Of a DNA stretch of 64,000 nt, positions 1 to 10,910 are shown piece after piece. Numbering within the stretch: the first letter of the stretch is position 1; every line of letters begins with the position of its first letter. A model generated the notes under the pieces. That model was not told where the DNA came from, did not search any database, and saw only the letters and a program-made list of their open reading frames with translations. This DNA is from Hydractinia symbiolongicarpus (taxonomy: Eukaryota; Cnidaria; Hydrozoa; Anthoathecata; Hydractiniidae). The stretch covers positions 12,313,501 through 12,377,500 of the forward strand of contig NC_079881.1 in assembly GCF_029227915.1 (NCBI RefSeq), written 5' to 3'. A program made the position numbers and the translations under genes.

Positions 1-490
1 GTGTAGATTTGTGTGTATCCATGTAAATTTGTGTTAATTTTGTGTATGTCGATGTAAATTTGGGTTAATTTTATGTGTACTGATGTTAAATTTTTGTGTT
101 AATTTTTTGTGTTTTGGTGTAATTTGTGTGTATCGATGTAAATTTGTGTTAATTTTTTGTGTACTGATGTTAAATTTTTGTGTTAATTTTTTGTGTTTTG
201 GTGTAATTTGTGTTAATTTTTATATATCGATGTATATTTGGCGTGTACTGATGTAAATTTTGTGTTAATTTTGTGTATATTGATGTAAATTTTGTGTTAA
301 TTTTGCGTGTACTGATGTAAATTTTGTGTTAATTTTGCGTGTACTGATGTAAATTTTGTGTTAATTTTGTGTATATTGATGTAAATTTTGTGTTAATTTT
401 GCGTGTACTGATGTAAATTTTGTGTTAATTTTGTTTGTATTTATGTAAATCTGTGTTAATTTTGTGTGTTTTGGTGTAATTTTGTGTTAA
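1..490. repeat. AT-rich tandem repeat, unit about 32 bp
   Basis: A run of degenerate units of about 32 bp, each a 'gtgttaatttt' block followed by 'gtgtactgatgtaaatttt' or a variant. Neighbouring units alternate between 'gcgtgtactg' and 'gtgtatattg', so a 64-bp dimer is also visible. It starts at or before the window edge and decays near 490. No coding potential. Confidence 0.9.
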
Positions 491-2379
491 TATAAAGACA
501 ATTACTTTATATATTAAACCACAGAAGGAATTGCTCAATTTTTGTGTGTGAACACGTACTTGCTATGTTTGTGAGTAGGTCATTTTAATTATGCATAGAG
601 ATGTAATGAATAGAAAGAGACACAACGGCTATTCATGCTAATGTACTGAGCCGCGTCCCTGGAGCAGGCGGTCCATTCATAAAAATTTAAAGTTAGCGAA
701 GCAGAATTGCTTACTCTGTTCCAATCATATTAAAGAAAATGTTTCGATTGTTATTTCGCCCAATCAAGGTTAATAAACGTTCGCAAAATTTAAAAGTTTT
801 GTAATAATTATCTGCACGTGTTAGCATAGTTTAGACTCGTTAAACCGACTTTTCCAGTTATGCTTATGAACTAGCCGTTTGACTTATCTTTGCGGGGACC
901 TAATTGGATTCGTGATTTAGCACAACTTGAGAAACCGAATCTAACTGTACAATGGAAGATCCTGAAAGGAAATCCAATTTAATGATGACTCCAAAGCACT
1001 TATTTAAATTTTTTAAAAAGGTTTAAGCTACATGTAAATCTGAACTTAGTTACGTAGCCAGTCTCTGTTTTGTAGCTTAGTTTTAGCTATATATAGCTAG
1101 CTAAGTTAAAGTCTCACTATACGTAGCTACAAATTCAGCGCACTAGTTAGATATTCAGTGTGGTCCAAAAAACCAAGTGTATTTGATGTAAGTAATTGGA
1201 TTAACTTTATCCTGATAATATGCTAAAAACCTCTCTATATCCTGTTATAACCCAACTAATTTCATCAAAATTCACAGAAGATTAATGGTTATCATTCAAA
1301 ATAATATTTCTTTTTGAACTCAACCCCTTCTAAAGTTTTATTTTTTTACGGAAGCGCCTGAAAGGATATTCATGAGCAAAATCAACAAATGGTAATCTGG
1401 TTTTCTAATACTAATCAAGGTTTTCTTAAAACGTGTGTTTGAAATAAATTGTGTGAAATTTTTGGTCTAAATACTAGCAAGTCAAAACTGATAGTTGTAA
1501 GAAAAATCATTCATATGGCTAAGAATAGCTAACCCTACCTTCGTACATCCATAAAGGATTCATATCCTATTAATTATTTGTTGAAAAAAAACTGAAGGAC
1601 AACAACTGGCTGCTTGACCTTCTTTTCTCTTAATTTTTTACAAGTAAAATTGTCGGGATTCTATACTGAGGGAATCGTTTTGCGAGAAACGCGCAAAAAA
1701 AACTGGAACCCAGGGACGCGCCTCCTCAGCATTGTTTGTTTGAACAATAGGGTTTTGAATAGAAAATTATCGCTCTTTCTCTTTTATTATATCTCTATGA
1801 ATGATCTTACCACGGCACTGTGCTCATTGGTTGATTTTACTTCGGGGTTTATGTTGGGAAATTTTTTTTTTCTTGGTAGCTTTGAATTAGGGTTGTGCTA
1901 TAAACATTCGTTCGCATCTAATTTTTTGTATGAGAGAAACTGAATATTGATATATTTAAAAAAAGCTTAGTTAACTAGACAAGGAGTAGCATCTGAATTA
2001 TTTATATGTAAATTTTTGTTTTTCTTAATCATCATATAACATTAAACGCCTTCTAATTTTTGTTTAATTTAATTCTGTTTATATTCAGTAAAACTAGAAT
2101 CGTATCCGCTCGATAAGTGGAACTTTCATGGGACCGAAAAAAAGAGGTTTCACTTTTCCAATTTTTACTTATCTAAAGTTTTTTCAAAAAAAAAAAAAAA
2201 TGATTTTGTCAAAAAAAACGCAGTTCTAGAAAAAACATTTAGAAGCCCTAAAAATACAGAAGGTTCCAGAAGGGTAAAATAAGACCTGGCAAGTTCAATT
2301 TATAAGGGTTACTTTTATATAGTCACTTAGAACGAAACTTTACAATTTTTTAATCTCTGTAATCATGACTGGACGCTGG
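491..2379. other. Non-coding AT-rich stretch
   Basis: No gene that I can support. One 109-codon open frame at 1614-1943 has no recognisable domain and biased, low-complexity composition; I treat it as chance. Short tagctagc-type palindromes occur near 1090, as elsewhere in the window. Confidence 0.5.
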
Positions 2380-3330
2380 GTTTAAGTCAATTGTCAGTTC
2401 TTTTTTAACCAACCTTTCAATTCATCATTATCAACCACAATGCTATCCGTGGTATCCTGTAGACTATCCATTATTTCATCTAGAGCTTACATACTCTTAC
2501 TGAGTCTTTAATTCTTTCAAGTTTCCCTTCACCGAATGGATCGTCCAGATCATTTTGTGCTCGACCTCGCTTTTCGACAGAAATTTATGCTTTAACGTAG
2601 CAATTTTAAACTGTTGCTGCACATCTTCCCACTACAGCACAAATAATTCTATGCCCGTTAGAATGTTGGTTTTTGAAATTTATTTTTTGCATCAATCGGT
2701 GTGATTATCAGCAGGACTATTTAAAAACGGTACTTTGCCTTTAAAGATCGAATCACCCCTTCGTCCACCGGCTATGTCTTAGACGTGATATGGCGGAGGT
2801 AAGATAATGAATGGCTTTTAAGCCATTAACATGGGGATGTGCTGGGAAGTTGTCTATAATTAGATGATTTTGTACAAGCTTGCCATCCAATTCTCGGACC
2901 TTCTCTTCAGACAATCCTCTTCCCGTCCAATTTTTTTTCTGACCACGGTAGCGACAGGGTGACCCTACAAGTTTTAAAAACATCTTGGGGACTTAGCCTG
3001 ACTGATCAAAAAATAGCCAATTTATCACCAAAAGCATATCAATGTTTTCTACCCACACATTTTAACAAACGTCGCCAGAAAAGACCATGTACCTAACATG
3101 GTCTTTTCTGGCGACGTTTGAAGAAAAAGCTAGAATTCTTTTCGTTTGGTATGTCAGCAACTGCATAGTTTGACAGTATGGTTAAAAGCCTTGTTTCGTT
3201 CCAGAAGGCACTCATTTCATATACCACAGTTTTGCCCTCTCCTACAGAAATTAAAGGTGAACTTCTGGGCGAAATGTCTGCAGGACTTCGAGAAAAATTC
3301 AAACATTTTCATAAAAAAACTTTTCATTCG
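2380..3330 (-). pseudogene. Decayed pogo/Tigger-type (DDE_1) transposase
   Basis: The minus strand at 2753-2983 carries 'HLIIDNFPAHPHVNGLK', the conserved block around the second catalytic Asp of pogo/Tigger/jerky transposases (D-N-x-x-x-H). It continues, out of frame and with stops, into a 'PVDEGVIRSLKAKYR'-like block that in this family precedes the last acidic residue. Upstream (3093-3302) an open frame reads like the 'RLTIL..N' strand region of the same core. No full-length frame remains and I did not find terminal inverted repeats. Family assignment rests on the D-N-x-x-x-H block; the outer limits are estimates. Confidence 0.6.
3066..3120. repeat. Perfect 25-bp stem-loop
   Basis: Positions 3066-3090 are the exact reverse complement of 3096-3120, separated by the 5-nt loop ACCTA. 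It sits inside the transposase relic, in coding-like sequence. Pairing stops abruptly on both sides. Confidence 0.95.
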
Positions 3331-4283
3331 AATTTATATTACAAACTTTTTTTGAAAAGGTTTATAAATTGAAAAAATAGAAAAATCATTCTTTCTTGGT
3401 ATGATGCCATAGTTCTTATAAAATCATGCAATTTAGACTTTGTAACGGAATATCACGTGTATAAAACTATCTAGACTGCGTTCGTAAGCGAGTAATTGAC
3501 AGTCATGGATGTTGCAAAAATATTTTCAATAAAACCAACTGTTAAAGAATTTGTCAATGATATCTGACACTGTTTTAAAGCGAACGTTAAAAGACTCAAC
3601 AACCCAACTATCTATTAGAAGCTTGGAAGTTATTACACTAAACACCTTTTGCGAACTCAAGAGCCTTAAGCATTATGATGCTAGTAGAAATTAACATCGT
3701 CCCCAGGATTCTTTTACGCCTGTATATTCTGACAGAGCAGAAATAGAAATGTTTTTGTGTCTTACGGTAACGAACCGTTGGTAAACTGCTTTATCTTACA
3801 GTTCACAAGTAATTGATTTAATATTTTCGTTTTATTCCTGCATTGTTCTCATCGATCACTTGATATATGTCTTGTGTTTTTTCATTCTCTTAAGGCGTTT
3901 TATTTATCAAGAAAACTTTTAGATTGAATCTTTTCTTTCGATGCCTATACGAACGTCCTGTCGCGTTAGTTTTAAAAATCTCTGATTCAAATATGACAAA
4001 AACACATTTAAACGTTGGAATTCCTGAATATGTTTTGAACATCGAGCCAAAGTCTCAGTTACGAGGATGTAATTTGGGTCTAGAGTCCAGAAAAATGATT
4101 TCACTTAGCGCATTTTATATCCGAGACTCCAATTATCTGAAAAATAAGAGAGTTTGATAAGGCAAACTCAAAGGACCGGGAAAAATGGTTCTAGCCTTTA
4201 CATGGACCCGACATGAGATTTACCCGGAATGAGATATGACACCTCTATGAAATTTAGTTGTGTTAAAATGGGTTTTCCTTACT

Positions 4284-4672
4284 GCACATACGCAATAACT
4301 TTGCACACATGCGCAATAACTTTGTACACATGCGCAGTAATTTTGTACACATTTGCAATAACTTTGCACACATACGCAGTAACTTTGCACACATGCGCAA
4401 TAACTTTGTACACATGCGCAATTACGTTGCACACATACGCAATAACTTTGCATCATACATGCGCCATAACTTTGTACACACACGCAAAAACTTTGCACAT
4501 ATACGCCATAACTTTGTACACATACGCCATAACTTTTTACACATGCGCCATAACTTTGTACACATGCGCCATAACTTTGTACACACACGCGAAAACTTTG
4601 CACACATACGCCATAACTTTGTACACATACGCCATAACTTTGTACACATGCGCCATAACTTGTTGAACATGC
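4284..4672. repeat. 21-bp minisatellite
   Basis: About 18 units of roughly 21 bp, consensus cacatgcgcaataactttgta, with substitutions and one short insertion near 4452. Because 21 is a multiple of 3, several frames stay open on both strands and give heptad-repeat peptides. No start context or domain suggests that they are genes. Confidence 0.93.
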
Positions 4673-4699
4673 GCAATAGTTTGTTTCATTTCGGATAAA

Positions 4700-5740
4700 T
4701 CGCGTTTACATGAGTATTTTGAGAACGAAATAAAATCAACACCAAAATAAGTTTCTCTTCGTCCGGAATTATGTAAACTTTATAGAGACCAAAATAAAAC
4801 TTCATGTAAAGGCTGAATGTCCCGTGTATAGAGCGGCAACTGTAATTGAAAATACTAGGGGCCTAAGTAAGAAATTGACTTGACATATTAATAAATAAAT
4901 ATTAAAAATCTAAAGGTGTAAATGAACATGTACATTTCGACTACACGCTTCCTTTTATCAGACACCTCGATTACTCCCTCCCCTTCTTTTCTCATTGTTT
5001 TCTTTTAAGCGCATCCCTTTAATAGAGGCGCCTCAATTCAAAACTTAATGCAAATATTAAATAAGGATCTCCATAAAAAAATTCTTTAAAATACCTCGAA
5101 ATATCGGTAGAAGGTATGGCTGATAATGTACCAGCTTTAATTGACATTGGCTATATTGATTATAAAGGTTTAGATATTAAGTGAAACAAGAATCCCTGCG
5201 GCTTGAAGATTTTCGTCATTAGCCAGGAAGATTCTAAAATTTGAAGTAGACCTTGAAAACGGAGAATTATGGAGTAAATTAATCATTGAGTATCCTAATT
5301 CTTAATTATTATTGTAACTAACCTGCAATGTTAAAATACAAGGTAAAAAAGCCCATACCAAATAGGGTTGATAAAAAAAGTATGATATTTTATTTAAGTT
5401 ATTTGTTTGCTTACTTATTTTTATAACTTTTTGTAGCTTTTTTATGTATATCTCAAACTCTCTTACAAGTGCTACATTCGTTCATACGTTACATGGATGT
5501 TTGTTTTCTATTGCCGCACTTTTTCGCGTTATAAAGCAAATAATTCAAGCTTCAAATAGAAATTTTTTTAACAACTGGTTGCAATGTAGCTAACAGGAAA
5601 GAATATTTACAACGTCAGGTAAAAAGACTGTTCAGAGACTCTTTAAATTATTTAATACTTATTTTAGGCCACTTTTCAATTTCCCTTTTCAAAAGTACTA
5701 TTTTAATCGCTTTACGGTAGGTTTTTTAAGGTGCATTAGC
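4700..5740. other. Non-coding AT-rich stretch
   Basis: Nothing recognisable as gene, RNA or element between the two minisatellites. Confidence 0.5.
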
Positions 5741-5915
5741 TTCGTGACTTCACCGTAGCTTCGTGGCTTTACCGTAGCTTCGAGACTTCACCGTAGCTTC
5801 GAGACTTCACCGTAGCTTCGTGGCTTCACGGTAGTTTCGTGGCTTTACAGTAGCTCCGTGGTTTCACGGTAGTTTTGTGACTTTACGGAAGCTTCGTTGC
5901 TTTACGGAAGTTTTG
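5740..5915. repeat. 19-bp minisatellite
   Basis: About nine units of 19 bp, consensus ttcaccgtagcttcgtggc, with drift towards tttacggaagcttcgttgc at the right. Lies about 390 bp upstream of the MFS transporter start codon. Confidence 0.9.
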
Positions 5916-6270
5916 GTGCCCAAACGGAAATGCAATGTCTTCATTTAAAAAAGGGTAAATAAGTAAGCAAAGTTTTTTTTTTGATTTGCGAAGCTACAAA
6001 GCCAGCTGTTGTCTTTGGGGAAAAGACAATCCTTTCTTTTCAGTAACAATGCTGACAATTTAAATGATTTGTAGAAACACATTTGCCTAAATAATATCTG
6101 ATTAATCAACTACGAGCCTAATAACCCCAGCCTTGATAGCCGGAATTTTTGAAAAACCAAAACCAGAACTAAAGTTTAGAAAAGGAAAATGTCGCTAAGA
6201 TCAACCTTTTTTTGGGTTAATATTATGAAGATCAACTGTGTTGTAACATAAAGCAATTTTCTTTCTTTCT

Positions 6271-6273
6271 TAG
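6271..6273 (+). promoter_or_regulatory. Probable 3' splice site in the 5' leader of the MFS gene
   Basis: A pyrimidine-rich tract ending in tttctttcttag lies 33 bp before the MFS start codon. It fits a cis intron in the 5' leader or a spliced-leader acceptor; the sequence alone does not tell which. Confidence 0.55.
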
Positions 6274-6306
6274 GACAACTGTAGAACGTCAAAAGTTTTT
6301 TAAGAC

Positions 6307-7689
6307 ATGGTTAAAGATCCAACAGAGTTTGAAAACTGGAAGAAGAAAAGAAGAACGACATTTCTTTCTTTCTGTTTGTTAACATGTTGTTTGGGTTCCG
6401 AGTATTCCGTTATTATACCTAGCTTGTGGTTTTACGTAACAGACATCACCAAAAGTGCGCATTCAAAAGTTTATTATGGTTTTACCTTATCTATTTATTA
6501 TATCTCCGCCATTATTGGAAGTTTTGTTATCACGAAATATGTTGATAAAACGCGGAACATACGGAAGACCATTCTGACATTAATTAGTTGCGAAATTATT
6601 GGCAATGTTTTATATTCGATTCCATTTTCTCCGTTATTTCTTCTGTGTGGCAGGTTTATTCAAGGTTTGGGAGACGTGAATATGTCAATCATGACAGCAG
6701 AAATTGCGCGAAGTTACACCGAAAAGGAAGTGACATCTAAAATAGCCGTCATAGTAGCTTGCTTCTCCACTACTTTTGTCATGGCTCCAGGTCTAAACAT
6801 TGTATTCAAACTTATTGACGTAAACATCAAAGGTTTTCGTGTTTATTATGGCAATCTACCTGGTTTGTTTATGGTTGTCATGTTCGTGTTTGCATGGTTG
6901 ATTGAATACGCATTCGCATATGATTTATCGAAAGAATTTGATTTGAAGCAAAATAAAACTTCATTGGACAGACTCAGTGACAGTGACAGCGAAACAAATA
7001 TCCTTTTAAGAAATGAAAGAGATTATTATGATGGGCAGCTTAAGGAACAAAATTTTCAACAAATTGAAACTCATCCATTTTCCCTGCTCAGCTATTTTGA
7101 TTTCAACTTCTTAGTCTGGTTGGGATTCTTTATGTCATTCAGCATGGTAGGTTTGATGGATGTCAGCATGCCGATTCTGGCTGCGGAGGACTTCCATTTC
7201 ACGTCTCAAACTACAGGAATGCTCTTTCTACTCACTGGAACTGTATTCATTATAGTCTTAGCAATCGTAAAATATCTGTCAAAACATATCGCCGAGTACT
7301 ATTTGTTACATGTTGGTTTAGGAGTGTTCGTGGCGTCCATAGTCTTATTTCTTTTAGTAAATATGGCAAAAAGGTTGAATTTTAATGTTGGAATAGCTGT
7401 GTTCTGTTCTTACGTTGTGATTCTTGGGACATGTTCGTGTGTCGAGCAAGTAATTCTACGATCATTATTATGTAAGCTGATTCCTTCATCGTGTCAGACG
7501 TTAGCAGAAGGCTTGCGAAGATCTGCAAGTTCGTTCGCCTGCATCACATCCAGTTTACTTTTCCCTTTCTTGTTAAATTATATTGAAGTTGTTTGTTACG
7601 TAACATTGGTGTTGGTTGTTGCAGCATGCATCTTATTAAGATATCGAAAAAACAGTTTGCTTAACCCCAAAATATTTTCTGTGAATTAA
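6307..7689 (+). CDS. MFS transporter, MFSD8/CLN7-like
   Basis: A 460-residue integral membrane protein of the major facilitator superfamily, with coding sequence in one exon. Two bundles of six hydrophobic helices are visible (about residues 18-205 and 260-452). A polar loop rich in Asp/Ser/Asn (about 210-250) separates them. Between TM2 and TM3 lies the basic MFS motif region ('KYVDKTRNIRKT'), and 'GRFIQGLGDVNMSI' matches the TM4 signature. The start motif 'LGSEYSVIIPSLWFYV' and overall arrangement resemble the MFSD8/CLN7-like branch of lysosomal/endosomal carriers. I infer a vesicular or lysosomal location; the substrate is unknown. The frame has no defects, unlike the transposons around it, so it is a live host gene. 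The first ATG after the splice acceptor is taken as start. Confidence 0.85.
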   Translation: MVKDPTEFENWKKKRRTTFLSFCLLTCCLGSEYSVIIPSLWFYVTDITKSAHSKVYYGFTLSIYYISAIIGSFVITKYVDKTRNIRKTILTLISCEIIGNVLYSIPFSPLFLLCGRFIQGLGDVNMSIMTAEIARSYTEKEVTSKIAVIVACFSTTFVMAPGLNIVFKLIDVNIKGFRVYYGNLPGLFMVVMFVFAWLIEYAFAYDLSKEFDLKQNKTSLDRLSDSDSETNILLRNERDYYDGQLKEQNFQQIETHPFSLLSYFDFNFLVWLGFFMSFSMVGLMDVSMPILAAEDFHFTSQTTGMLFLLTGTVFIIVLAIVKYLSKHIAEYYLLHVGLGVFVASIVLFLLVNMAKRLNFNVGIAVFCSYVVILGTCSCVEQVILRSLLCKLIPSSCQTLAEGLRRSASSFACITSSLLFPFLLNYIEVVCYVTLVLVVAACILLRYRKNSLLNPKIFSVN

Positions 7690-9027
7690 GAATTAACTCA
7701 CAGTTATTTGTGACTCTCGAAATCATTTATGGAAGTATTTATAATTGACTTAAATTGCGTTATGAGCTTGTTAAAAATTGTCTCAAAATTAAGGTGGCCG
7801 AAAGAGCCTTGGATCCAGGTTGTTCTCCAAATAATCAGAAGTAAATGAAAAAGCATAAAAGAAAATAGTGGGTGGTAAAAGATAATTGCTGGTAACAGCA
7901 ATTTTAGTATCACGTTATGATATTTTTGAGAACAGATGTTTTTCTGCGGATCATTATTACTTGGTAACAAAAATGATATTTTTTAACAACACTATTTCTA
8001 TGGCAACTCTCAGAGCTCCTTATTTCAATATTTTTGAGTTATAATAAAAAAAGTGGTTCGGTGTGACAACCCATCTGCGACAAAAAGGTTTATCTGAATC
8101 AATTCATCAAATTTACGTCTTTTTTGCGAAACTAAGTTTCTAGCTTCTATTTGAGTGAGGTTGTGAGGTCGTAAAAAGATAGCTTTAAAAAATGATATTG
8201 CCATGTACGTGCGAATTTTAGTTACATAAATGTAATCGGCTCTGTGTTGGCTATAAAATAAATATATAATTATGTACGCATGCTTAGAACCTTTTCTATT
8301 CAAATCAGTTCCTTCTCGTAGAAAATTTTCTTGAAGTGGAAAACAGCTTTAAAGTGTGCTAGAACGGGATAGGTATTTTTCGCATCATTCGCTCATTTTA
8401 TAACAACTCCTGATGGGAAATTCCCTATTTAACACGATAACTTTTATAAAAAACTGCGTCAAAATTGAAAACAAAAAATTCTGAGCAAAAGAAATGTTGA
8501 CCAATGCAATAAAATACGCTGCTAAATAAACGACTTTTGATTTGCAATCAAACCCTTTTTAATGGGGAATAAAACATCACAAAGGCGTAGATTTAAAGAC
8601 GGTTTTTAGATTAAAAAGGCCTACATTAATTGAGAAATGAACAGATAATGCAGTGATAACCTACCGTTTTGATGGTGTTGAAGATCTTGATGTTAATCGG
8701 TATATAAAGAAGTGTAAGAGAGGTTTAGGTAAAGTGATATAGGAATAATATACAGTCGCCCTCATTGTGATAATAGAATTGAAACAATTACACCTAACCT
8801 CAGGTAGCTACAGGCATATTAAACATTGCCTTCGTATACCCAAGACAAAGTATTTAAGTGCTGACGGATTTGATGACATTTTCAACGAATTGGTATGCCA
8901 ACCTCGTCCCCAGGGGCGTTTGCCTTTTTAACATCAAGGTCGGCGGCAAAAAAAACTCTGATACAGGCTGTAATGCGTTTGGCTTACATCCGACATAAAT
9001 AATTTATTCGCGCATCATAATATATGC
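7690..9027. other. Intergenic region, host flank of the Polinton
   Basis: No supportable gene. At 8900-8925 there is a 'caacctcgtccccagg' motif, also seen in inverted form around 37727-37801, probably part of a dispersed short repeat. The last five bases before the Polinton (9023-9027, TATGC) are its left target-site copy. Confidence 0.5.
9023..9027. repeat. Left target-site duplication (TATGC)
   Basis: TATGC directly precedes the left terminus; the same five bases follow the right terminus at 25338-25342. Confidence 0.75.
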
Positions 9028-9208
9028 AGAGATAGGGAAATGTATGTCCTGGCACAGCCCCTAAAACGCACACGCGCACGCCCACGGTCAGTCACAAGAA
9101 ATCCAGCACCATCCAATACCATGCCATGCTTAGCCATGGAATTCAAGGTATATCCCTAATAATCACTGCATAGCCATGGTTATATCCCTAATATTCACTA
9201 CAATGTAG

Positions 9209-9216
9209 TGACGTCA
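9209..9216. promoter_or_regulatory. CRE-like palindrome TGACGTCA in the ITR
   Basis: Perfect CREB/ATF-type octamer, kept in the right ITR and in its two tandem copies. It lies about 180 bp upstream of the terminal genes' start codons. A promoter role is inferred. Confidence 0.5.
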
Positions 9217-9379
9217 TCAAAATAGGCAGAATAAGAGGTCCAAAAAATTTCTAGCACAATTCCCCTAAACGCACACGCGCATATCATACAGGGAGAAGTC
9301 CCTATCATACCAAAATTAATAGAGGGGAAATAACTGTGTTAGTTTTGAGCAGAATGAAACTTCTGACGATGTTAAAATT

Positions 9380-9398
9380 CTATATAATAAAGAGAAAT
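9380..9398 (+). promoter_or_regulatory. TATA-like start motif of the left terminal gene
   Basis: 'ctatataataaagagaaatg': a TATATAATAA box almost touching the ATG. The same box precedes polB on the other strand (inside the right ITR). Close variants precede the capsid gene (15419-15437), the 16689 gene and the integrase (17059-17071). This suggests one promoter class with very short leaders. Confidence 0.55.
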
Positions 9399-10500
9399 GG
9401 ATTCATACACTGTCAAACAATTACGTGATATTGCAAAAACCCGTGGACTATGTAAAGGCGTTCAGGGACTGCGCAAGAAGGATCTTCTTCAGCATCTCAA
9501 GAATGATATTGCAAGCCAGGAAAATTGGATCAAGACTGTTGAGGAGAAGTTCTATGCGCTCGCGTTTATACCGGACCGGTTCAAGACCCAAGGCATGTGC
9601 AACAAGGTCGTTGAAAAAGATCCCCTGATGCTACCGCTTGTCCCGGACCAGTTCAAAACGCAAGACATGTGTAACAAAGCAGTTGAGGAGGATTCTGATA
9701 TGTTCGAGTATGTCCTCAACAAGTTCAAAACGCAAGACATGTGTAACAAAGCCGTTGAGGAGGATTCTGATATGTTCAAGCACGTGTCCGATCAATTCGA
9801 GACGCAAAACATGTGCAATAAGGTCGTTGAACACAATCCCCTTATGTTCAAGTATATATACGACCGGTTCAAGACGGAGCATAGCAAAGGGAGCTCATGA
9901 TGCTCGCCTATGTCCCGGACTAGTTAAAGACGCAAGACATGTGCAACGATGCCGTCAAAAAGTATCCCTCTGGGCACTCATGTACGTGCCGGATCAATTC
10001 AAGACCCAAGACATGTGTAATAGGGTTATTGAAAGGTCTGCCTACCTATTCGAATATGTACCGGATTGGTTTGTCACCCGGGACATGCTGGCGAATAGGA
10101 AAAGCAAACCTAAATGGCGAAAAGCCTATTGCCAGAGGAAAGCCGAAAAGAATAGAATTAAGGAGGATCTTTTTCCAGGCATCCAGATAGGGTCATAGAT
10201 TGGTGCTTTTCAGAGGATGAAAAGGTAGATCTTGAAAAGTTGTGGGGGTTGGCTTAGGCCAAGGTTATCTTGCAGCAATTGCTGCAAGATAACCTTGTGC
10301 AGCAAAGTCGTCGAAAAAGATCTCCTTATGCTCAAATATGTACCGGATTAATTCAAGACGCAAATCATGTGGAATGAAGTTGTTGAAAGGGATCCCTATA
10401 TGTTCAGGCACGTGCCGGACCAGCTCAAAACGCAAGACATGTGCAATAAAGCCGTTGAAAATAATCCCTGACTGCTCAAATATGTGTAACGAGGCATTAA
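9397..10500 (+). pseudogene. SAP/Rho_N-headed protein with 24-residue repeats (broken)
   Basis: Begins in the ITR with 'MDSYTVKQLRDIAKTRGL', a helix-turn-helix module of the SAP/Rho_N/HeH type expected to bind DNA. From about residue 45 on it consists of tandem 24-residue units with consensus like 'VPDQFKTQDMCNKAVEEDxxMF', repeats of the DUF4116-like sort known in giant viruses. The first stop is at 9898 after 167 residues. Recognisable repeat units continue to about 10500 in other frames, broken by stops, frameshifts and a 38-bp palindrome at 10260. The head is shared with polB at the other end of the element. Role unknown; I infer DNA tethering plus a protein-interaction solenoid. Confidence 0.7.
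10260..10297. repeat. 38-bp perfect palindrome
   Basis: Two 19-bp arms with no spacer, centred on AATT at 10277/10278. It interrupts the repeat-protein gene: coding-like repeat units resume immediately after it. Confidence 0.95.
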
Positions 10501-10515
10501 TGGGCTATATAATAA

Positions 10516-10731
10516 ATGTGCATTAACTCTCAATATAGCTTTAAAAGTATGGTATTCATGACCTTCTTGACCGGCATCGGTCTCTCTCTGCCGCTTATAG
10601 CACTAGCGTGTGTACAAGAATCGGAGAGGGAGAAGTATAATAGGCAGAGAATTGAAGACCTGTGGGAACGTCTTGATGACCTGGATGATGATCGTCTTTA
10701 TAACTGTGATAGAGTAAATGGAGCATTGTAA
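10516..10731 (+). CDS. Small single-pass membrane protein
   Basis: 71 residues. A hydrophobic segment ('FMTFLTGIGLSLPLIALAC') is followed by a charged helical tail rich in Asp/Glu/Arg. An inner ATG at 10549 would give a shorter protein that starts just before the membrane segment. It overlaps the next gene by 14 bp in another frame, as in compact viral operons. No known family recognised. Confidence 0.5.
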   Translation: MCINSQYSFKSMVFMTFLTGIGLSLPLIALACVQESEREKYNRQRIEDLWERLDDLDDDRLYNCDRVNGAL

Positions 10732-10909
10732 CGACTGTGAAAGGGTGCTCGATGCATACGACAGATTTACCTGCGGACATAGGTTTGTGGTAAGTGGTAA
10801 AATGCAGTGCTGGTATTGCTACCATAAATATATCACATATAATGTGGGTGGTTGCGCACGTACCATGACATGTAATTCTCTGAAGTCGTTCGAAATATAC
10901 GATAAATAG
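10718..10909 (+). CDS. Small cysteine-rich protein
   Basis: 63 residues with C-x2-C, C-G-H, C-x2-C and later Cys residues ('HCNDCERVL', 'TCGHRF', 'QCWYCYHKY'), a pattern that fits a small zinc-binding RING- or ribbon-like fold. Stop at 10907-10909, one base before the ATG of the next gene. Function unknown. Confidence 0.5.
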   Translation: MEHCNDCERVLDAYDRFTCGHRFVVSGKMQCWYCYHKYITYNVGGCARTMTCNSLKSFEIYDK

Positions 10910-10910
10910 G

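Larger units (their letters stand above)
9028..9449 (+). repeat. Left inverted terminal repeat of Polinton 1
   Basis: Matches the reverse complement of 24915-25337 over about 422 bp with scattered substitutions. Inside are a GC-rich 'cacacgcgcacgcccacgg' block and two direct copies of a 'tagccatgg...tatatccctaata.tcact' motif. A 15-nt palindrome (9196-9210) overlaps a perfect TGACGTCA, and a TATA-like box is followed by an ATG and the first 17 codons of a gene. The match ends at ...ccgtggact. Confidence 0.93.

Noticed and set aside
1614-1943. 109-codon plus-strand frame
   Set aside because: Phe/Leu-rich chance frame with no domain, splice sites or neighbour support.
4229-4698. Four overlapping frames of 84-145 codons
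   Set aside because: All are translations of the 21-bp minisatellite.
9196-9216. Possible CRISPR-like or site-specific recombination site in the ITR
   Set aside because: Only two diverged direct repeats and one palindrome; better explained as promoter or origin elements.
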